Source: Competibacteraceae bacterium UBA2788
GTDB lineage: Bacteria; Pseudomonadota; Gammaproteobacteria; Competibacterales; Competibacteraceae
Assembly: GCA_002352185.1 (NCBI GenBank)
Contig: DEHY01000176.1
Location: 11,070-20,250 of the forward strand
Reading direction: 5' to 3'
DNA length: 9,181 nucleotides
The translations under genes were made by a program, and so were the position numbers. This document shows, one piece after another, positions 1-8,812 of the stretch; position 1 is the first letter of the stretch, and each line of letters begins with the position of its first letter. The notes under the pieces are model-generated. The model saw nothing but the letters and a program-made list of their open reading frames with translations. It made no database searches and was not told the DNA's origin.

Positions 1-87
1 CCTAACTGACGGTAGGTTCCAGGAATGGGGAAAATCTCTGGATGCAATTTCATGCAACTCAATATATTTTTCAGCAGTTGCCAACCC

Positions 88-2400
<2,313 letters not shown>

Positions 2401-2433
2401 GGCTACCACACCTTTGGATGGTTTTTAGTGAGA

Positions 2434-3960
2434 TCAGGATTGCTTCGACCCGCCGGCCAGCGCCGCTTCCATCCGCTCGCACAGCGTTTGCAGCACTTGG
2501 ATGCGCGTATGGCGCTTATCGTTCGCCTCGATCAAGGTCCATGGCGCCTGGCGGGTGCTGGTGTGTTCCACCATGTCGTTCACCGCCAGCTCGTAGCCCG
2601 CCCAGCGCTCGCGGTTGCGCCAATCTTCATCGGTCAGCTTCCACGCCTTGTAAGCGATCTGCTCGCGTTCCTGAAATCGCCGCAACTGCTCCTCCGGGGT
2701 GATGTGCAGCCAGAATTTCAGCAGCACGATACCGCTCTCGACCAACTGCGCCTCGAAATCGTTGATCTCGGCATAGGCGCGCTGCCATTCGCGGGTGCGG
2801 GCGAAACCCTCGATCCGCTCCACCAGCACCCGCCCGTACCAGCTCCGATCATAGATGGTGACGTGGCCGGCGCGCGGCAGATGCCGCCAGAACCGCCACA
2901 GATAATTGTGCGCGGCTTCCTCGTCGGTGGGCGCAGCGATCTGGATGACCTGATAGTCGCGGGCGTCCAGTGCGGCAGTGATGCGCCGAATGCTGCCGCC
3001 CTTGCCGGCGGCGTCCCAGCCTTCAAACACCAGCAGGGTCGAAACCTTGCGGTCGCGGGCGGTGCGCTGCAATTGATTCAGCTTAGCCTGATAACGTTTC
3101 AAACTGGCGTCATAGTCGTCCTTGTCCAGGGCTTTGCTCATGTCCAGACGCGATAGCACCGTCACCCGTGCGGATCCATTGGCATCCATCGCTGGAATTG
3201 ACGGATGGGCGGCAGTTTCACCACCACCGCCGCTGACCAGCCCCGCCTTGACCTCATCCAGCCGAAAGCGAGTCGCATCGCGGATGGTGGTCGCTACGGT
3301 GACGCTGCGATAACGCTCATCGTAGCCCTCGACGATTTTCCACGGCGCCAGCCCGTTGCCGGTCTTCAGCAGGGTGCGCTCGGCGGCGGCGATAAACTGG
3401 TCGTACATCTCCCAGTGCTGCCAGTCACGCTTGGAAACGCGCCAGTGCAACAGCGGATTCTTCTCCAGCTTGCGCAACCGCTCCTTTTGCGCATCCTTCG
3501 ACAGATGCATCCAGAACTTCAGGATCAACACGCCATCGTCGGCCAGGGTCTTTTCAAACGCCTTGATCCGTTCCAGCCGCTCGTCGAAATCAGCCAACTG
3601 GGTGCGACCGTAGACCTGATCCAGAATGGGCAGCGAATACCAGGAACTGAGAAACAGCCCAATGCGGCCCTTGGGCGGCAATTCCCGCCAGAACCGCCAG
3701 TATTCCGGCCGGTCGCGCTCCTCGTCGGACGGATCGCCAAAGGCGCGGGTGATCAACCAGCGCGAATCCATCCACTCATGCAGCCTGTTGACCGTTTCGC
3801 TCTTGCCGGCGCCGTCCACCCCGGCGAACACCACGATGACCGGAAAACCGGCGTCCCGCAGTTCCATTTGCATCATTAACAATTCCTGCCGCAGTTGCGG
3901 AACCTGTTGGCGATAATCTTCCTTGGGCAGCTTGCGTTGTAATTCAGCGGTTCTAAACAT
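2434..3960 (-). CDS. pap: Polyphosphate:AMP phosphotransferase (two-domain PPK2)
   Basis: Phosphorylates AMP to ADP with polyphosphate as donor, in the cytoplasm. The 508 residues form two tandem PPK2 domains, as expected for class II PPK2 enzymes such as Acinetobacter Pap (about 475 residues). Domain 1 (about 38-235) has Walker A GVDGAGKS at 47-54. Domain 2 (about 305-500) has Walker A GWDAAGKG at 314-321 and the Walker B/lid-type motif YDRSWYG at 370-376. The matching place in domain 1 reads FLSSWYS (103-109) and lacks the Asp-Arg pair, so domain 2 is inferred to be the catalytic half, as is known for the class. A Gly/Ala/Ser-rich linker (about 237-275, with GGGG at 244-247) joins them. ATG 3960 is preceded by GAGG with 6 nt spacing. 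It is the first gene of an operon with ppk1, so ADP made here can feed reverse PPK1 activity. Confidence 0.95.
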   Translation of the reverse strand: MFRTAELQRKLPKEDYRQQVPQLRQELLMMQMELRDAGFPVIVVFAGVDGAGKSETVNRLHEWMDSRWLITRAFGDPSDEERDRPEYWRFWRELPPKGRIGLFLSSWYSLPILDQVYGRTQLADFDERLERIKAFEKTLADDGVLILKFWMHLSKDAQKERLRKLEKNPLLHWRVSKRDWQHWEMYDQFIAAAERTLLKTGNGLAPWKIVEGYDERYRSVTVATTIRDATRFRLDEVKAGLVSGGGGETAAHPSIPAMDANGSARVTVLSRLDMSKALDKDDYDASLKRYQAKLNQLQRTARDRKVSTLLVFEGWDAAGKGGSIRRITAALDARDYQVIQIAAPTDEEAAHNYLWRFWRHLPRAGHVTIYDRSWYGRVLVERIEGFARTREWQRAYAEINDFEAQLVESGIVLLKFWLHITPEEQLRRFQEREQIAYKAWKLTDEDWRNRERWAGYELAVNDMVEHTSTRQAPWTLIEANDKRHTRIQVLQTLCERMEAALAGGSKQS

Positions 3961-3966
3961 CGGTGT

Positions 3967-3970
3967 CCTC
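3967..3970 (-). promoter_or_regulatory. Ribosome binding site of pap
   Basis: On the minus strand GAGG stands 6 nt before the ATG at 3958-3960. This is good Shine-Dalgarno spacing and supports that start. Confidence 0.7.
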
Positions 3971-4031
3971 GTTCGTGCGGATTCGGAAGGGAGGCAATCA
4001 GGCTGCTGGGGCGGTTGTGATTGGATGGTTT

Positions 4032-4060
4032 ATGCTAATCTTAACGGGGTTGACTGACAG
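4032..4060 (-). promoter_or_regulatory. Candidate promoter for pap-ppk1
   Basis: On the minus strand CTGTCA (4055-4060, four of six matches to TTGACA) and TAGCAT (4032-4037, four of six matches to TATAAT) are separated by exactly 17 bp. Transcription would begin near 4025, giving a leader of about 65 nt before pap. CTGTCA is also the half-site sequence of the enterobacterial Pho box, but no second half-site occurs at the required 11-bp period, so PhoB control is not shown. Both hexamers are weak, and other start points in this intergenic region are possible. Confidence 0.3.
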
Positions 4061-4133
4061 ACGCTCGACTCTCCAGCGGAAACCAGACAGTCGCCGACCC
4101 TCGTCAATCTGAATAAGCCTTCAATAAAATCAA

Positions 4134-4137
4134 GGAG
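4134..4137 (+). promoter_or_regulatory. Ribosome binding site of the 344-residue lytic transglycosylase
   Basis: GGAG within AAGGAGA lies 6 nt before ATG 4144. This is a near-consensus Shine-Dalgarno sequence and fixes the start of the gene. Confidence 0.85.
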
Positions 4138-4143
4138 AAGCTG

Positions 4144-5178
4144 ATGAAGCGGCGATTATTGGCTGGCCTGATCCCAACGGCGCTGGCACTGCTATCCGGG
4201 CCGGTTCAGGCCGATATCTACGCCTTCGTGGATGGTAACGGAGTCCGGCATCTGAGCAATGTTCCTAATGATCCCCGCTACAAACTGGTGATGCGCACCC
4301 CGGCCTACCGCAAGGAATCCGCCCAATCCGCCTCCAGCTTCGCCCCCAGCAATCTGTATGCACCGGGTGGCGTTTCGATGACGCCGCGTAATTATTATAC
4401 CCAGCCCACTGGACGCACCCGCCTGTCGCGGGTCAACGAAAGCAACCGTCAGCGTTTCACTCCTGATATCAACCGCATCGCGGCGCAGTACCGCCTGGAA
4501 CCGGCATTCATGCACGCCGTGATCAGCGCCGAATCGGCTTATAACCCGTGGGCAGTGTCTCCCAAGGGCGCCATGGGTCTGATGCAATTGATGCCCGGCA
4601 CTGCCGAACGCTTCGGCGTCGCCAACCCTTACGATCCAATTGCCAACATGCATGGCGGCGCCCGCTACCTGCGCTGGCTGCTGGATCGGTTCAACGATCC
4701 CCGGCTGGCCGCCGCTGGCTACAACGCGGGTGAAGGCGCGGTACAGAAGTACGGCAATCAGATCCCGCCCTATCAGGAAACCCAGAACTATGTGGTCAAG
4801 GTGCTGAACTATTACCAGCAATACCGGCAGGGCGGCCTGTATAACACCGCATACAACGCCAGCGCGGGCAACAGTCCGCTGGCGATGAACCGCAGCAGTG
4901 ATGCGGGCAGAGGTTACGCCAGCACTTCCTACTCGCGCAGTCCCGGCGTCGTCGTGATCACGCCACGCACCGGCAACCGCCCCGCCAGCCTGACCAATGT
5001 TTCCGCGCAATCCGCTTCCACCCTGCAACCGCGCACCTATCTGCAACCCAACGGCAACCGGGTCATCGTCGGCAGCAGCGGCGCCGGCATGAGCCGACCT
5101 GCCGTCGCATTTACTCAACCCGCCCGATCGGTCATGCCTGCCGTTGCCAGCCCTTTGTTTGCGGGCAACGACAAATAG
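4144..5178 (+). CDS. Exported lytic transglycosylase, single SLT domain
   Basis: Predicted to cleave the MurNAc-GlcNAc bond of peptidoglycan with formation of 1,6-anhydroMurNAc, in the periplasm. Residues 1-23 form a signal peptide (basic MKRR, hydrophobic core, VQA before the predicted cut). Residues 24-45 (DIYAFVDGNGVRHLSNVP) resemble the DUF4124-type segment often found at the N-terminus of such proteins. The SLT domain spans about 107-228: catalytic Glu130 in ISAESAYNP, GLMQLMP at 145-151, AGYNAGEG at 191-198 and a final Tyr-rich helix QNYVVKVLNYYQQY. Residues from about 230 to 344 are Ser/Ala/Pro-rich with no recognised domain. There is no lipobox, so it is probably a soluble periplasmic protein. 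The start has an excellent ribosome binding site. It is followed closely by a second transglycosylase gene, suggesting an operon. The family is secure; the exact physiological role is not. Confidence 0.93.
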   Translation: MKRRLLAGLIPTALALLSGPVQADIYAFVDGNGVRHLSNVPNDPRYKLVMRTPAYRKESAQSASSFAPSNLYAPGGVSMTPRNYYTQPTGRTRLSRVNESNRQRFTPDINRIAAQYRLEPAFMHAVISAESAYNPWAVSPKGAMGLMQLMPGTAERFGVANPYDPIANMHGGARYLRWLLDRFNDPRLAAAGYNAGEGAVQKYGNQIPPYQETQNYVVKVLNYYQQYRQGGLYNTAYNASAGNSPLAMNRSSDAGRGYASTSYSRSPGVVVITPRTGNRPASLTNVSAQSASTLQPRTYLQPNGNRVIVGSSGAGMSRPAVAFTQPARSVMPAVASPLFAGNDK

Positions 5179-5188
5179 TAATCAAGGC

Positions 5189-7210
5189 ATGAACCCGCGC
5201 CGTGGCCGACGTGGCGCTTCTTATCTGAATCCAGCCGGAACGCCCAGCGGCTCCTGGCGGCGTTTGCTGCATCGCGCATGGATGCCGTTGCTGGCGGCCA
5301 TGCTGACCGCAGGCATGGGCGGCGATGTCAGCGCGACCGAATCGTTGTCTGCGTGGCGGGCGGCATTCCAGAGTGCGGATCAGGCGCTGCGCAATGGAGT
5401 TCCCGTGGACTACGCCCCGCTGCGCGCCTATCCGCTCTATCCTTACCTGCGCTATCAGGAACTCACCCGCCGCTTGCCGGAGTGGCCCGCCGCCGAAGTC
5501 CGGGAGTTTCTGCAAACTTACGCCGATTCACCCTTGGCTGAACGCTTGCGCGGCGGCTGGTTGCGCCAGCTCGCCACCGCCCGGCGCTGGGATGATTATG
5601 TGCGCGACGCGGTTCCCACCCGCGATGCCGAACTGGATTGCTGGCGGCGGCAAGCCTTGCTGAATAACGGGCAGAGCGAATCGGCGCTGCGGGGTTTCTC
5701 CACCCTCTGGCTGCGCGGCGCGGCGCTGCCTGTCGCCTGCGATCCGGTGATTACCACCTGGCGCAGTCAGGGAGGACTCACGCCGGAATTGTTCTGGCAG
5801 CGATTCGCGCTGGCGATGGATCGCAACAGTTTGGGGCTGGCGAAAATCTTGCGGGAAGCGCTGCCTGCTGCTGACCAAAAGCTGGCCGACCATTGGCTGG
5901 TTATCGCGGGCGATCCGCCACGGCTGCTGGAAAACGGGCGCTTCGATTTCAGCGATCCGCGCACCGGGTTGATTATCAGCGATGGGCTGGAACGCTGGGG
6001 CAAGCGCGATGCGCTCGCGGCGGCAGCGGCGCTTGACACCCTCAAGCAGCGCGACCGGCAACTGGCTCTCCAACTGGCGGAGGTGGAACGGTGGCTGGCC
6101 TTGTGGATCGCCAGCGACTATCACCCGACGGCATTAGCGCGGCTGGCGGCGGTGCCGGATACGGTGGTGGATCGTGACGTGCGGGAATGGCGGGTACGCA
6201 TCTGTCTGCGGCAGGGCGACTGGCCGACAGCGTTGTACTGGCTGGATCAACTGCCGGCGGAAGAACGGGATAGCCCACGCTGGCAGTATTGGCGGAGCCG
6301 GACGCTGGAGGCGCTGGGTCGCGTGGAGGAGGCTAAGCCGATTTACCAGGGCATCGCTCAGCAGCGCGATTATCACGGTTTTCTGGCCGCCGACCGACTG
6401 GGTGCGCCTTACGCCATCCCCAGCATTCCGCTGGCGATTCCAGCGACCGCACTGGATGCGTTGCTCACCGGTTCGCCGGGTTTGCAGCGGGCGCGGGAAC
6501 TGTACATTCTTGGGCGGGAATCGGAAGCCGACGCCGAATGGCGGCAGGCCACTCAGGGCTTCGACCGTCCGGCGCTGCAACAGGCCGCCGTGCTGGCGCA
6601 CCGCTGGGACTGGCATTCACAGGCCATTGCCACCGTTTCCCGCGCCGAGCATTGGGAGGATCTGGAATTGCGGTTTCCGCTGGCCTATCGCGAGGAGGTT
6701 ATCAATAACGCCCGCTCGGATGCGGTCGATACCGCCTGGGCATATGCCGTGATCCGCCAGGAAAGCAGCTTCCGGCCTGATGCCCGTTCGCCGGTCGGAG
6801 CTTTGGGGCTGATGCAGATCATGCCCGCCACCGGGCGGCAGATTGCCCAGGAACTGCGGGATGCTTCCGCCGATCATCCGGCCTTGCTGCAACCCGACAT
6901 CAACCTTCGCTATGGCATTCGCTATCTGCGGCAGATTCTGGAGCGCTTGCAGAACAACCCGATGCTGGCCACCGCCGCCTATAACGCCGGCCCGAACAAG
7001 GTGGCGCAATGGTTGCCGACCCGCGACGCCATGCCCGCCGATGTGTGGGCGGAAACCATCCCCTACCGTGAAACGCGATCCTATGTGCAGCGGGTAATGG
7101 AATACGCCGCGATTTATCAGCGCCGCTTGGGCGCGCAAAGCCCCGAAATGACGCTTGGCGCCCGCATGAAGCCGGTGTTGCCGTCGGAAGGCGCCAAACG
7201 CGAGGACTGA
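5189..7210 (+). CDS. slt: Soluble lytic murein transglycosylase, Slt70 type
   Basis: Exolytic murein transglycosylase acting in the periplasm on glycan strands. With ATG 5189 it has 673 residues, close to E. coli Slt70. A signal sequence ends near residue 49 (RRLLHRAW basic part, hydrophobic MPLLAAMLTAG, VSA before TES). An alpha-helical, superhelix-type region follows to about residue 450, then the catalytic domain at about 510-655. Catalytic Glu525 sits in IRQESSF (equivalent to E. coli E478), GLMQIMP at 540-546, AAYNAG at 596-601, and IPYRETRSYV at 624-633. The start is uncertain: ATG 5144 would overlap the upstream gene by 35 bp without a ribosome binding site; ATG 5189 has AAGG too close, only 1 nt away; ATG 5282 would leave a short signal peptide. 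The short gap to the preceding transglycosylase suggests cotranscription or translational coupling. Confidence 0.93.
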   Translation: MNPRRGRRGASYLNPAGTPSGSWRRLLHRAWMPLLAAMLTAGMGGDVSATESLSAWRAAFQSADQALRNGVPVDYAPLRAYPLYPYLRYQELTRRLPEWPAAEVREFLQTYADSPLAERLRGGWLRQLATARRWDDYVRDAVPTRDAELDCWRRQALLNNGQSESALRGFSTLWLRGAALPVACDPVITTWRSQGGLTPELFWQRFALAMDRNSLGLAKILREALPAADQKLADHWLVIAGDPPRLLENGRFDFSDPRTGLIISDGLERWGKRDALAAAAALDTLKQRDRQLALQLAEVERWLALWIASDYHPTALARLAAVPDTVVDRDVREWRVRICLRQGDWPTALYWLDQLPAEERDSPRWQYWRSRTLEALGRVEEAKPIYQGIAQQRDYHGFLAADRLGAPYAIPSIPLAIPATALDALLTGSPGLQRARELYILGRESEADAEWRQATQGFDRPALQQAAVLAHRWDWHSQAIATVSRAEHWEDLELRFPLAYREEVINNARSDAVDTAWAYAVIRQESSFRPDARSPVGALGLMQIMPATGRQIAQELRDASADHPALLQPDINLRYGIRYLRQILERLQNNPMLATAAYNAGPNKVAQWLPTRDAMPADVWAETIPYRETRSYVQRVMEYAAIYQRRLGAQSPEMTLGARMKPVLPSEGAKRED

Positions 7211-7233
7211 GGCTTGTCGCGGGCGTCCCTTCT

Positions 7234-8712
7234 TTAAACCTGAAGCGATCTTTTCCACTCCGCCAGCGCGATAGCCGTTGAACTCTCCAGCCATTCAGCG
7301 AATCGCTTTGCGGTACTTTCGTAGGATTCAACGTAGTTGAACTGAAAGAGATCCGTTGCGGCTGGGTGGAGACCGACCGGTTCTGTGCCACCTTCTTCAA
7401 GAGGCGCTTTGATGTATGTGAATGCAGAGGCCACCAGGATACCCGTGTCGCCGGGTCCGTAACCGTGAAAGCTGACAACGTAATCAAATTCCTGATCAGT
7501 CGTAAGCGTTATGCGCGCCCATGATCGATGCTGCTCAAAGTTGGCAAAGTAATCAAACAGCTTGGCCGCTTCAAAAATTTGCTTCTGGAAGTAGTGGCGC
7601 TGCGGTGAAGCGTTATTGGCTGAGTTAGTGCGAGCCTGGTAGGATTTCTGTTTCTGCGGCGGTGTTACTGCGCGCAGTTGACCATCAAGGCTTGCGACCA
7701 GTGATTTGAACCTGCCTTCAACTGTTGCAAGGAGCTTTTCTGCATGTTCGTAAACAATGGAGACCTTCTGCTTTTCTTTGCTGAATTTTGTCTTCAAAAG
7801 CTCTAGCGCTGAGCTAATGATCTGATCGGCGTATTTACTTTGCTGTACCTGCTGTTCCAGTCCAAGCGCTTTAAGGATTGCATCTTTTTGCCGACGCGCA
7901 AAGAAAGAAACCAGCGGTGAAAGATCACCTGCGTCAGCAGACTCAAGAGCGCCGATGTATTCTTTGCGGTCCGACTCTCGGACCACCAGCGGAAATAATC
8001 CTTCGCGCAGAAACACGAGTGAAGCGAGCGCTCGAGCGACGCGCCCATTGCCGTCCTGGAAGGGATGGATCTGGGTAAATCTATGATGCAGCCACGCTGC
8101 CTTGATCTCCGGTGTATAAGTGGCCTCGGCCTCTCGATACATGCGTATCAGACTCTCCATCTCTTCTTTGGTCAACTCGGGCGGGCAATACGTATGGACC
8201 TCGTTATCTGGTCTGCGCGGATTGTTCGGCAAGGTCTTGTACTCGCCCTTAATCAGCGTAACCTGAACCAGGTTGCCCGATTCAGTCACGGCCTCCGTGT
8301 AATCTTGATGAGCGGTGAATTGAGCCTGAAGACCACGAATAAAGTACTCTGATAGCGGCTCGTCCCCTTTGATGTAGCTGAACAGCCCTTCGACTATGCC
8401 GAGATGGTCGTTGATCAGAGCTTGTATATGCTCGGCGTCTCTTTGCGAGACTCCGCCGCGATGGGAAATGATCGAAGACTCAATCCCCTGCTCGATCAAT
8501 ATTTCGGTAACGCCACGGTCCCATGTGTAAAGACGTTCTATGATCCCTGTCTCAATGGCCCATTCGCGTTGGAGTTTCTTGATGAACTCCTTGTACGCGC
8601 CGTCGTCCTCCAGTGCGGATTTCTTTTCTTGCCATACAGACGTTAATGCACGGAGTTCGGGGGACTCATACGCTTGAGGGTCGGGGAAAGGATGGATACG
8701 TTGGTAGTTCAT
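7234..8712 (-). CDS. Fic-domain protein (probable AMP transferase)
   Basis: Fic enzymes usually transfer AMP from ATP to hydroxyl side chains of target proteins. The 492 residues from ATG 8712 carry a full Fic motif HPFQDGNGRVAR at 216-227, with catalytic His216 and the phosphate-binding Asn222/Gly223/Arg224. A Fic N-terminal helical region lies at about 45-140. T55-G-I-I-E59-R60 fits the position and pattern of a class II inhibitory motif (S/T-xxx-E-G/N) except that Arg replaces Gly/Asn. Residues from about 290 to 492 are a large C-terminal part I do not recognise; nothing in it looks like a membrane segment. ATG 8712 is chosen because upstream codons overlap the hairpin and the neighbouring gene; the ribosome binding site is weak (GGAAAA). 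Sampled stretches have about 37-57 percent GC against 63-73 percent in neighbouring genes, suggesting transfer. No antitoxin gene adjoins it. The target is unknown. Confidence 0.9.
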   Translation of the reverse strand: MNYQRIHPFPDPQAYESPELRALTSVWQEKKSALEDDGAYKEFIKKLQREWAIETGIIERLYTWDRGVTEILIEQGIESSIISHRGGVSQRDAEHIQALINDHLGIVEGLFSYIKGDEPLSEYFIRGLQAQFTAHQDYTEAVTESGNLVQVTLIKGEYKTLPNNPRRPDNEVHTYCPPELTKEEMESLIRMYREAEATYTPEIKAAWLHHRFTQIHPFQDGNGRVARALASLVFLREGLFPLVVRESDRKEYIGALESADAGDLSPLVSFFARRQKDAILKALGLEQQVQQSKYADQIISSALELLKTKFSKEKQKVSIVYEHAEKLLATVEGRFKSLVASLDGQLRAVTPPQKQKSYQARTNSANNASPQRHYFQKQIFEAAKLFDYFANFEQHRSWARITLTTDQEFDYVVSFHGYGPGDTGILVASAFTYIKAPLEEGGTEPVGLHPAATDLFQFNYVESYESTAKRFAEWLESSTAIALAEWKRSLQV

Positions 8713-8730
8713 CAGGATTTTCCGGTGATG

Positions 8731-8765
8731 CAGGCCGTGCAACTTGTTGTCATTGAGATGGCCTG
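8731..8765. repeat. Interrupted inverted repeat upstream of the fic gene
   Basis: CAGGCC at 8731-8736 and GGCCTG at 8760-8765 form perfect 6-bp arms separated by 23 bp. They lie 19-53 bp before the fic start codon, where an operator or a 5' leader hairpin could sit. Arms this short may be chance in GC-rich DNA, and no promoter hexamers are convincing around it. Confidence 0.3.
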
Positions 8766-8803
8766 AAAAGCGCGCCGGAACCCGATCATTCCCGGATTCC
8801 GGC
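8766..8803 (-). terminator. Hairpin terminator downstream of the right-edge gene
   Basis: On the minus strand GCCGGAATCCG (8803-8793) pairs with CGGGTTCCGGC (8784-8774). This gives an 11-bp stem with a single G-T wobble and an 8-nt loop. After four further bases comes TTTT (8769-8766). It begins 9 bp after the stop codon of the right-edge gene and is well placed to end its transcript before the fic gene. The T-run is short, so termination may be partial and fic might be read through at some level. Confidence 0.7.
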
Positions 8804-8812
8804 TCAAAAAAC

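Larger units (their letters stand above)
3961..4143. other. Divergent intergenic region between pap and the lytic transglycosylase gene
   Basis: These 183 bp separate two divergently transcribed units and should hold both promoters. It contains the candidate minus-strand promoter, GACAG repeated directly at 4056-4060 and 4086-4090, and an AT-richer patch at 4110-4132. A plus-strand TTGACT at 4050-4055 has no acceptable -10 element 16-18 bp downstream, so no plus-strand promoter is assigned. No small open frame with a ribosome binding site was seen. Confidence 0.6.

Noticed and set aside
41..56. Direct repeat ATGCAA at 42-47 and 52-57 downstream of ppk1
   Set aside because: It is a single pair of 6-bp repeats with a 4-bp spacer in AT-rich DNA and has no associated gene or hairpin; chance is sufficient.
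4050..4078. Plus-strand promoter starting with TTGACT at 4050-4055
   Set aside because: No -10-like hexamer occurs 16-18 bp downstream; the sequence there is CCAGCG.
4192..5118. A 308-codon minus-strand frame opposite the first lytic transglycosylase
   Set aside because: The plus strand carries a complete SLT protein with signal peptide, active site and ribosome binding site; the opposite frame is Gly/Ala/His-rich with no motifs.
7211..7233. Terminator in the convergent gap between slt and fic
   Set aside because: Only 23 bp are available and only very short complementary arms (GGG with CCC) are present; no stable stem followed by a T-run was found on either strand.
6617..7294. A 225-codon minus-strand frame opposite the slt catalytic domain
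   Set aside because: It overlaps the highly conserved SLT domain and extends only slightly into the convergent gap; this is a shadow frame.
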